Origin: Companilactobacillus nodensis DSM 19682 = JCM 14932 = NBRC 107160
GTDB taxonomy: Bacteria; Bacillota; Bacilli; Lactobacillales; Lactobacillaceae
NCBI RefSeq assembly: GCF_000615905.1
Contig: NZ_BAMN01000010.1
Location: 1 to 64,000, forward strand
Direction: 5' to 3'
Length of the DNA stretch: 64,000 nt
Both the position numbers and the translations under genes were made by a program. The first letter of the stretch is position 1. Each line of letters begins with the position of its first letter. Under the pieces are notes generated by a model, which did no database searches, was not told where the DNA came from, and saw only the letters and a list, made by a program, of their open reading frames with translations. Below are positions 57,354 through 64,000 of this stretch, in pieces.

Positions 57354-58418
57354 CTATTTCAAAATATTCAATTCAATATTTTCGTCCCACTTAGATAAAT
57401 GATTATTGACGAAGTTGTAATCTATATCTTGTGGAGTTGTTTCTTTCATAATTTCTCTAATACGTGGATCGATTGATGATTGTGCATCCCTATTAACTGG
57501 TGACAGACCAAACTTCTTAGCCCATTTACCTTGGAATTCAGCAGTTCCTAGCCAGTCGACAAATTTCTTAGTACTTACACTTACATGTTTCTTCTTTAAA
57601 ATACCAACTTGTTCAACCGTCTGTGGCACTCCGTATGGAGGATTAACTACTCCCAATTTAACGCCTAACTTATCTTCAATTGCTGGAACATTACTCAAGA
57701 AAGTATATGCATAATCTACATCACCATTGGCTAATTCTGATGCTTCCGTTTGTCCTTCAGTTAAAACAGTTCCATTCTTAAAGAACTTATCAATATTCTT
57801 CCATCCTTCATTTGAAATACCCATCTTACCGCTCTTATCCTTGAAGTTAAGCAGTTGTGAGAATACAACGGCATTTGAAGTTGCCCCACCTAAATTAGCC
57901 GGTACGAGGTATTTACCCTTCAAATCATTGTTTGTATATAAATCTTTCCACTCTTTAACAGCTTTGTTTTTCTTGATCTTATCAGAGTTATAAATCATGA
58001 ATACACGTGCTTCTGACAATGGTGAGAATTTTGCATCCTTATCAACTAATTTCTTATCGACTTTGTCGATCCATTTAGGTGTATAGGTGGCAAGCATGTC
58101 TTTTTTCTTAAGTGTTGAAAACATCATTTGATTCATACCAAAAGTTACATCGGCAACTGGTGCATCTTTTTCAGCAATCAAACGATTGAATAGATCATTA
58201 CCACCTAAATCTACAATTTCTATTTTAAAGCCCTTCTTCTCAGCTTCTTTTTTTAAGAAATCCCCACGCCCATTACTAACTGCATTGGAATATACAACTA
58301 CCTTCTCGTTCTTAGATGCAGATTTACTTGTATTTTGGTTGGATTTGTTTGCCCCACATCCAGCTAAAATACCTAAAAATAGTGCAGAAACAAAGAATAT
58401 TTTAAAAATGTTCTTCAT
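57354..58418 (-). CDS. ABC importer substrate-binding lipoprotein
   Basis: Extracellular solute-binding lipoprotein of 354 residues. Signal peptide with lipobox LAGC (cysteine 20). The mature part begins KVVVYSNAVSNGRGDFLKKEAEKKG, the pattern of iron(III)/aminoethylphosphonate binding proteins, followed by IPVADVTFGMNQ-like APVADVTFGMNQMM and EARVFMIYNSDKI. The Tyr cluster of iron-binding proteins is not evident, so iron is not my first choice. ATG at 58418 behind GGGAG. First gene of the operon. Confidence 0.9.
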   Translation of the reverse strand: MKNIFKIFFVSALFLGILAGCGANKSNQNTSKSASKNEKVVVYSNAVSNGRGDFLKKEAEKKGFKIEIVDLGGNDLFNRLIAEKDAPVADVTFGMNQMMFSTLKKKDMLATYTPKWIDKVDKKLVDKDAKFSPLSEARVFMIYNSDKIKKNKAVKEWKDLYTNNDLKGKYLVPANLGGATSNAVVFSQLLNFKDKSGKMGISNEGWKNIDKFFKNGTVLTEGQTEASELANGDVDYAYTFLSNVPAIEDKLGVKLGVVNPPYGVPQTVEQVGILKKKHVSVSTKKFVDWLGTAEFQGKWAKKFGLSPVNRDAQSSIDPRIREIMKETTPQDIDYNFVNNHLSKWDENIELNILK

Positions 58419-58460
58419 GGTCCGTTCTCCCTTATAATGTTTCAATATTTTTTCATCTTA

Positions 58461-58492
58461 AATTGAAACGTTTCAATTATTGATGATATAAT
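58461..58492 (+). promoter_or_regulatory. LacI-type operator overlapping a sigma-A promoter
   Basis: AATTGAAACGTTTCAATT (58461-58478) is a perfect 18-base palindrome with the central CG typical for LacI-family proteins. Its left arm supplies a -35 TTGAAA (58463-58468), 18 bases before TATAAT (58487-58492) that reads into the LacI-SBP gene. The opposite arm gives the same TTGAAA toward the importer operon, though no good -10 is visible there. Confidence 0.8.
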
Positions 58493-58590
58493 CATTATAT
58501 GGAAATTCTCACAGTCTTCAACAACTTTATTGTAAAGATTGTGTAAAGATTGCAACAAATCCTATCACACTAACCTTTTGGGAGGTCAAT

Positions 58591-60651
58591 ATGAGTAACG
58601 CTACTATCAGTGATATCGCCAAAAAAGCTCAAGTCAGTATTGGAACTGTTTCAAATGTCTTGAATAAAAGAGGCAACGTTAGAATTGAAACAATTAGAAA
58701 AGTTGAGGAAACCGCTAAACAACTTAACTATGTTCGTAACACCAATGCCCTATCCATTCGCCAAAAAGATTCAACCATTGTCGCACTAGTTATTCCTCGT
58801 TTAAACGAGCAAACTAGTGCGTTATATTCGAATATTTATCATGAATTGATACTTAAAAACTTAACTTTGAAATTGTATGAAACTAATTCAAATGCGCAAG
58901 AAGAACGTGAATGTTACCGACAGATCAATCAGCAAAACTGCCGTGGAATATTCGTAATCAATCCAATTGCTTCTACAAAAGATCTAAAATCCTGGCTTGA
59001 CGATTCAAGTAATTTGGTAGTCCTGACTCCGAGATCTAAAACACTAAAAATCGATCTCTCACAAATAACAAAAAAAATCGACGACAAAAAATCTGTCGTC
59101 GTTAGAGATGAAATGTCATTTGGATTTTATAAGTATTTTAAAAATTTAAAAACCATTTCAAATAATATGCGTACCATTTATCAAGAACTAGAATCTGGAA
59201 ATAATGAATTCATTATTGTTTTCAGTGACAAACTAGCTAATCGAATTGAAACAATGCTGGAGACTTCACACAATAATACAACGAAGATAATTCTATTGAC
59301 TTCAAAAAACATCGTTTCATTCCAAAGGAATCAAACCAAAACAATTTTCCATTATTCAGCGAATAAAATTGCTTTAGAGTTCGTTGACTCACTTGAACAA
59401 AAAGAATCGAACGCCTTAAATATTTATCAAGTTGATTACACACTCTTTACTACTCCAGAACAAAAATCTGAATTGAATTTACTCATGCTTGAAACACCCT
59501 TTTCAAAAATACTGGGCGGACTATTGGCGGACTTTACTAACAAATATCAAGTTAAGATTAATCTTTTCACCGAAAAGTTCGACAAGATTCGCGAAATACT
59601 ATCAAGTAATAATTTAAAAAAATATGACCTTATTAGATTAGATATAAGTGATTTCAATTGGTATGGAAAACAAATATTTCAACCATTAGATCAATTCACT
59701 GAACTTGATCCAATAATTTCAAAAATGAACAACTGGAACAAATATATTTACATCGACAAAATACCTTACTCAATCCCGTTGGATCCAAGTGTTCAAATGA
59801 TGCTGTTTCAAAAAGATATATTTAATAATGCTATCTTACAAAAGCAATTTGCTGAAAAATTTAGTAAAGAGTTATTGCCACCATCAACATATCAAGAACT
59901 CATCGACTTTGCCGAATTCTTGGACGGATTGGATCTTCCTGAAAAAGAGAATTATTATCCCATCTCCTTGATTGAAAGTACAAGTACCCTAATTGCATCA
60001 GAATTCCTGCCATACTATTATTCACTGGGGGGCAAAATAGAATATGATGCTGGAATCTTCAGTTTCAGTTCCGAAATATTCATTAAAACTTATAATATGT
60101 ACCAATCACTGAGAACTCGAAGCAAGATTGAATCCAAATCATGGTGGGATTCTGAAACTGACGCCTTCAACAATAGACAAACAGCGTTAGTAGTTGGATT
60201 CACAAATCATCTTAACAACATTGATAAAGAAAATTATGGAATTGCTCCTATTCCTGGTAATACTCCTGCACTAGGTGGTGGCGTATTTGGTATCAACAAA
60301 AGTTCAAGTCATAAATCCACTGCCATCCTATTCCTACAATGGCTATACCAATATCAGATTCAACATGAAATAGCCCTCATGGGTGGGGATGTTCCTGCAA
60401 CTGACTTATTCTTTGAACGCGAAATTTACGAACAATTTCCATTTCTTTCAAGCTCAATCGATCTCTACAATACTGGAATTAGAAAAACTAAAGTGAGTTC
60501 AGATAAACCTATCAATACACTATTATTTGAAAAATTACTTGGCGAACAAATTCATAATGGAATAACAAGTAATCTCGATGCGACTAGTGTATTGATCAAC
60601 ATCAATAATAGTTTGATTCAGCATTCTTCCAATTTGATTCGTACAGAATAA
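58591..60651 (+). CDS. LacI-type regulator fused to an ABC solute-binding-protein domain
   Basis: A 686-residue, apparently cytoplasmic regulator. Residues 4-55 are a LacI HTH (ATISDIAKKAQVSIGTVSNVLN) with hinge. Residues about 62-275 are a diverged LacI core. Residues about 285-686 match family 1 solute-binding proteins: YSIPLDPSVQMMLFQKDIF (near 400), LPPSTYQELIDFAEFL, a short DAFNNRQTALVVGFTNHL, then GIAPIPG and GGGVFGINKSSSHKSTAILFLQWL in part. There is no signal peptide or lipobox. It is divergent from the importer operon with a LacI palindrome between, so it probably controls it and senses the same compound inside the cell. ATG behind GGGAGG. Confidence 0.88.
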   Translation: MSNATISDIAKKAQVSIGTVSNVLNKRGNVRIETIRKVEETAKQLNYVRNTNALSIRQKDSTIVALVIPRLNEQTSALYSNIYHELILKNLTLKLYETNSNAQEERECYRQINQQNCRGIFVINPIASTKDLKSWLDDSSNLVVLTPRSKTLKIDLSQITKKIDDKKSVVVRDEMSFGFYKYFKNLKTISNNMRTIYQELESGNNEFIIVFSDKLANRIETMLETSHNNTTKIILLTSKNIVSFQRNQTKTIFHYSANKIALEFVDSLEQKESNALNIYQVDYTLFTTPEQKSELNLLMLETPFSKILGGLLADFTNKYQVKINLFTEKFDKIREILSSNNLKKYDLIRLDISDFNWYGKQIFQPLDQFTELDPIISKMNNWNKYIYIDKIPYSIPLDPSVQMMLFQKDIFNNAILQKQFAEKFSKELLPPSTYQELIDFAEFLDGLDLPEKENYYPISLIESTSTLIASEFLPYYYSLGGKIEYDAGIFSFSSEIFIKTYNMYQSLRTRSKIESKSWWDSETDAFNNRQTALVVGFTNHLNNIDKENYGIAPIPGNTPALGGGVFGINKSSSHKSTAILFLQWLYQYQIQHEIALMGGDVPATDLFFEREIYEQFPFLSSSIDLYNTGIRKTKVSSDKPINTLLFEKLLGEQIHNGITSNLDATSVLININNSLIQHSSNLIRTE

Positions 60652-60657
60652 AAAAAT

Positions 60658-60720
60658 GCTGTTAACGAAATGAACAATTCTGATTCAAGAATGAATCTTG
60701 AATTAGAATTTGAAGTTACT
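60658..60720 (+). pseudogene. Remnant of an M20 deacylase gene
   Basis: Translation gives AVNEMNNSDSRMNLELEFEVT. The M20 protein at 52448-53677 reads IKGMNDADPRMNLELKVESS at the matching place. Ten of twelve residues agree over the core MN-D-RMNLEL. Nothing else of the gene is left; the following 100 bases are AT-rich with no clear match. It is a fragment left from a duplication or lost gene, not an expressed gene. Confidence 0.55.
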
Positions 60721-60840
60721 GTTGCTGTACCTGTAACGAAAGTACTCACAGTTATATACAATGACATTGCAATAACAAATTTGAATTGTAAATGTATACT
60801 AGATTATGATTAAGTAGAATATTCATTATTAGGCGGAAAA

Positions 60841-61780
60841 ATGGTTAACAATAAGAAAAAGAAAAAAGTGAAAAAGCAGAGAACATATAATGTTACCAAA
60901 TTATGTACCATATGTGGCAAGCCCATGAAAAAGAAAGGACAATTATGTGGCTCTTGCTCGCTTATAAGAGGAAAAGCTAGACTGATTATAAAATCTAAAT
61001 ACAATGAATTAACTCAGTATCAATTAGATTACATAACAAAGTACATTGTTCATTCTTACGAACCCAAAGTTGTTTTAGCATGGATATCACAACATCCTTA
61101 TGATTTTTGGACTTTCATACCTCAAAAAAGTCACAAAGAACGTATGAATTATCGTAAACAACTACGGGAAATATCAAAGGATCGACAGAACGATAACAAA
61201 CCACTAAATAAAAGTGAACATGACATAGATTCATTCCCATATTTAAAAACCGAATTCAATAAATCATATAATCAAAAGTACAAATTAATGGCGGTATATG
61301 GTACTTATACTAAACCAAAAGTTTTTATACAATGTTTAAAATGTAAGCAAGATTTTATATGTTTATTTGATGAATTCAAAAATGGTAATTTTACACATAA
61401 TTGTCCTACATCAACGTCTTCCGGAGAAATAATTATTGGTGAATACTTAAAAAACAGAAACATTAACTTTATCACACAAATGAAAACACTAAAATGTATT
61501 AATACAATTACACATTATCAGTTACCTTACGATTTTGAATTGACAGATTACAAAATAATTATTGAAGTTCAAGGTGAGCAACATTTCAAATTTATTCCAT
61601 ATTTCCATCAAACTGAAAAAAATTTTAGTTATCAGTTATGGAAAGATAATCTTAAAAAAAATTATGCGGAAAAAAAGAAATTATATATTTTTAGCCATAT
61701 CTTATCCTGAAATTAAAAACCATGTTTATCAAAAAATAATACAGCATGCTATAAATCTTAGAACGTCGACAAAAAGATGA
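60841..61780 (+). pseudogene. Zinc-ribbon protein with nuclease-like C-terminal domain, one frameshift
   Basis: Lysine-rich protein of about 312 residues when restored. Residues 20-45 form a treble-clef-like zinc motif CTICGKPMKKKGQLCGSC; a second CxxC pair (CLKCKQDF) is near 175, with HNCP later. The C-terminal 110 residues (SSGEIIIGEYLKNRNI ... LPYDFELTDYKIIIEVQGEQHF) have the E-x-D-ExQ layout of PD-(D/E)XK enzymes. The frame breaks in the T5 run 61688-61692; four bases give LYILAISYPEIKNHVYQKII, a typical end. Base composition is more AT-rich than its neighbours and the ribosome site is weak, suggesting acquired DNA. Confidence 0.65.
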
Positions 61781-61783
61781 ATC

Positions 61784-62707
61784 TCAATTTATATAATTCT
61801 TCTGGTTTTGAACAGCATAATCAGTGACATCAATCCACTCATTTGTAGCAACACGAGCATAGATTTTGCTGTTATAATTTCTGATTTTGTCTATCTTCCA
61901 ATTAGTGTTGCTCTTCAATTCACGATTATCTATTTTAGTAAATGATCCGTCATTCTGAAGTTCCATAACTGGTACGTAGTCACCTTTACCGTTGAATAAG
62001 AAAATTTCATTAACAACTTCAGACTTTGTATCGCCGTCAGAATAATTTCCATAATTTGTGATTTCTGAAGTATCATTATGTACTAAATCTAATTTTTTAA
62101 CTTGTGGTGAATTAAAATATAAGTTTTCTCCCACTTGCCAACAATCTTGACCATTAACGTTTACTTTGTTGGCTTTCCAATATTGTGCAGAAAAGCCCTT
62201 AGCAGCATTGACGCTCTTACCTGTATTAACTAACTTACCGTTGACATCTTTGTACAAATCAATTGTCATATTATCTGACTTTGGGTCTGCCGCAATGAAG
62301 ACAATATCTTTACCATCATAGTTAGGCAGGTCCGGTGTGTAATTTGCATATTTAATTCCATTTTCTGATGAGTCAGCTATATTACTCTTATCAAGCTTTT
62401 CTGAACCCTTAGTATTAAAATACTCGTTCTCAGAAACTTGCCACCAGTCTTTGCCGTTAACGTTTACTGAATTAGCACGCCAAAGTTTAGGTGTACCTTT
62501 GGCATCGTAGATATCTGCTTTGTCATTTGTTTTGATAATTTTCCCATTTTCCATTTTATGAACGGCAACTTCAGGAGAATCACTCTTCATAAATATTGTT
62601 TCGGCAGCTTCAAATGTATATGTCTTCTCAGAAGCCTTGGTAATATTAACACTTGTCAAAGTACATCCGATTAATGCCATGGTTATTGCTAAGATAGATT
62701 TTTTCAC
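61784..62707 (-). CDS. Exported SLAP-like protein with three modules
   Basis: A 307-residue secreted protein. I chose the GTG at 62707, seven bases behind GGGGGA; it yields a clean signal peptide KKSILAITMALIGCTLTSVNITKA. The ATG at 62740 has no site. Three modules follow (about 25-110, 118-200, 208-300), each ending in a W-x-A-x-x-VNVNG-x-x-WQV-x-NEYF-like segment, similar to the module in the 17257-18057 protein. No anchor motif. Likely surface-associated through the modules. Confidence 0.72.
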   Translation of the reverse strand: MKKSILAITMALIGCTLTSVNITKASEKTYTFEAAETIFMKSDSPEVAVHKMENGKIIKTNDKADIYDAKGTPKLWRANSVNVNGKDWWQVSENEYFNTKGSEKLDKSNIADSSENGIKYANYTPDLPNYDGKDIVFIAADPKSDNMTIDLYKDVNGKLVNTGKSVNAAKGFSAQYWKANKVNVNGQDCWQVGENLYFNSPQVKKLDLVHNDTSEITNYGNYSDGDTKSEVVNEIFLFNGKGDYVPVMELQNDGSFTKIDNRELKSNTNWKIDKIRNYNSKIYARVATNEWIDVTDYAVQNQKNYIN

Positions 62708-62901
62708 GATAGTCCCCCAGTATTTATTTAGTAACTTCATACAATCAACGATGGTCCACTTTTATCGTATCAGAGCTACTGGGGTGTTTACAATGATCAT
62801 AAATAATTCTAATTATTTTCTATTTTATGTTCAAAAAGCAAAATTATTATTCGTATAAAATAGAAACGCGCAGCAAAACGCAACTTCCTCCGTTTAACTA
62901 C

Positions 62902-62942
62902 AAAAATTCTCGCATTTACTATGTAAATACGAGAATTTTTTA
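62902..62942. terminator. Bidirectional terminator
   Basis: Hairpin AAAAATTCTCG-C-ATTTA / TAAAT-A-CGAGAATTTTT, then T residues. It lies between the SLAP-like start and the VOC gene and probably ends the galM-VOC transcript. The remaining bases to 62708 show nothing else. Confidence 0.82.
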
Positions 62943-62982
62943 GGTTATACTCAGAAGCTAAACGTGTTTTGTCACGCTCTTT

Positions 62983-63366
62983 TTATACTGTCAATTCAAT
63001 CTGATTACCCTCAGGATCACAGACAACACTCTCGTAATATCCGTCACCAGTAGTCCGTGGACCACTCAGGTGACGATAACCGTCAGCTTCAATTTTGGCA
63101 GTCAATGTATCAACCGCTTCTTCTGAGCCAAGTGAAAATGCTATGTGCATATATCCCAAAGGAAAACCATTAATATGATGCGGGTTCAAATCATCCCTGC
63201 TACATACTTCCAAACGTGCACCATCAGGAAAATTCAAAAATCGTGACGAAAAGGTCGATACTGGATTGTGATATTTCTCTGATGATTTGGCTTCAAAATA
63301 TGTTTCATAGAATTTAACTACTTTTTCAATATCTCTAACAAATAAACCTACATGCTCAATTTTCAT
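62983..63366 (-). CDS. VOC-family (glyoxalase-like) metalloprotein
   Basis: A 127-residue vicinal-oxygen-chelate protein. KIEHVGLFVRDIEKVVKFYETYF carries the first metal histidine, HIAFSLGSEEAVDTL the second and CDPEGNQIELTV the last glutamate, the pattern of glyoxalase I and relatives. Substrate unknown. It follows galM by 10 bases behind AGGGGGA, with a hairpin between the genes. Confidence 0.88.
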   Translation of the reverse strand: MKIEHVGLFVRDIEKVVKFYETYFEAKSSEKYHNPVSTFSSRFLNFPDGARLEVCSRDDLNPHHINGFPLGYMHIAFSLGSEEAVDTLTAKIEADGYRHLSGPRTTGDGYYESVVCDPEGNQIELTV

Positions 63367-63376
63367 AAAAGTCCCC

Positions 63377-64000
63377 CTACAACTTCCTATACTGATATTT
63401 ATTAGTATAGGAAGTTTTTTGATTCTTCCTCAAAATGATATTTCCAAAATTAGTATGATTGATGGCATCCGGCAACATCTGTAACTCCATGGCTACGCTA
63501 CTGTATTGACCTGGAACTTCCACACCAGTTGGATTAGCTGTAAAAATAACTAATCCATTACGATCAGAATAGAAATCTACTACTCGCTTATCAGAAGATA
63601 GTGTAGCCACCCGATCACCATATGTCACAAATGTATCATCGAATTCTAGTTTACCATTTTGTTTTTCCAAATTACATAAAGCGTTTTCAATAATTTGTCC
63701 TTTTCTAAAATCAAACGCTTTATCTACAGAAATTAAAGAACCTGTGGGAACCTTTTCATCGTCTACATCTAAATAACTATCCGAAGCAATCTGCAATGTT
63801 TCATCCATAATAGACGGCTCATCCAGATTGAAATAAACGTGACAAGTTGGATTGAATAACGTATCTGCATCACTAACTGCAGTATATGTAATACTGACTT
63901 CATCATCCTCACTCAACGAATAAGTTATCAGTAAGTCGATGTTTCCAGGAAAGCCATCATCGCTTGACTTAACGATCAAAGCTAGTGAAACAGAATTGTG
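63377..64000 (-). CDS. galM: Aldose 1-epimerase, C-terminal part, cut by the window
   Basis: Interconverts alpha and beta anomers of hexoses. The visible 207 residues, open to the window edge, contain NPTCHVYFNLDEP (substrate histidine, near the middle of the full enzyme) and the late catalytic glutamate region GVEVPGQYSSVAMELQMLPDA in part, then NIILRKNQKTSYTNKYQYRKL. The true start lies beyond 64000; a TTG at 63979 is internal. The stop codon lies in a hairpin (63379-63419) of 11 base pairs. Confidence 0.9.
   Translation of the reverse strand, partial: HNSVSLALIVKSSDDGFPGNIDLLITYSLSEDDEVSITYTAVSDADTLFNPTCHVYFNLDEPSIMDETLQIASDSYLDVDDEKVPTGSLISVDKAFDFRKGQIIENALCNLEKQNGKLEFDDTFVTYGDRVATLSSDKRVVDFYSDRNGLVIFTANPTGVEVPGQYSSVAMELQMLPDAINHTNFGNIILRKNQKTSYTNKYQYRKL
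63379..63419. repeat. Hairpin at the end of galM
   Basis: AACTTCCTATACT and AGTATAGGAAGTT are perfect inverted copies spanning the galM stop. The T6 run is on the plus-strand side, so it would terminate plus-strand transcripts or slow polymerase between galM and the VOC gene. Confidence 0.6.

Noticed and set aside
58461-58478. CcpA cre site.
   Set aside because: The cre pattern needs one spacer base on each side of the central CG; this palindrome has none, so a local LacI-type operator fits better.
63377-63979. A complete short epimerase starting at the TTG 63979.
   Set aside because: The frame stays open to the window edge and the conserved N-terminal half of the enzyme is missing, so the gene is cut by the window.

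Overview
The window looks like a chromosomal segment of a low-GC Gram-positive bacterium of the Lactobacillaceae. The evidence is a mevalonate pathway instead of MEP, T-box leaders on glyQS and hisS, the order rpsU-phoH-ybeY-cdd-era-recO-glyQS-dnaG-rpoD, strong AGGAGG ribosome binding sites, SLAP-like exported proteins and an enterocin-A-type immunity gene. The genus could be Companilactobacillus, but that is inferred from general protein appearance only. No tRNA, rRNA, CRISPR array, intact transposase or prophage is visible.

Layout. 1-3741 (+): mevalonate kinase (3' part), mvaD, phosphomevalonate kinase and type 2 IPP isomerase as one operon. 3730-7959 (-): RsmF, a membrane protein, a SAM methyltransferase-like protein and an acyltransferase. 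8114-14193: signal peptidase, a small HTH protein, an XRE/TPR regulator, and a TetR regulator divergent from an ABC exporter of the MacB/FtsX type. 14252-18057 (-): DUF2075 ATPase, tautomerase, lipoprotein and a repeat-bearing SLAP-like exported protein. 18329-32538 (-): a long housekeeping block (pepT, nif3-like, trmK, cfa, rpoD, dnaG, glyS, glyQ, recO, era, cdd, ybeY, phoH, rpsU). 32661-42074: ppsR, then nfo, yitT, msrA, msrB, a mazEF toxin-antitoxin pair, an orphan bacteriocin immunity gene, aspS, hisS with T-box, and a ClC channel. 42237-49753: a cell-wall amidase, then HAD hydrolase, dtd, rel, a membrane protein, rsmE, prmA and two small unknown genes. 49754-50307 holds no gene but carries a large, highly structured element of about 375 nt. 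50308-53677: ybaK, three small proteins, an unknown protein and an M20 deacylase. 53763-60651: a GDPD-type phosphodiesterase and a complete ABC importer, divergent from a regulator that fuses a LacI DNA-binding part to a full ABC substrate-binding-protein domain. 60658-64000: an M20 gene remnant, an endonuclease-like gene, a second SLAP-like protein, a VOC protein and the C-terminal part of an aldose 1-epimerase cut by the window edge.

Two points matter for anyone using this sequence. First, nine otherwise convincing genes are broken by ten single-base frameshifts, mostly inside short homopolymers and including two essential mevalonate genes. Sequencing or assembly error is the simplest explanation, and the genes are annotated across the breaks. 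Second, the most unusual biology is the LacI-SBP fusion beside its putative transporter, the structured element at 49843-50217, and the mazEF cassette with a duplicated terminator and a four-box symmetrical operator.
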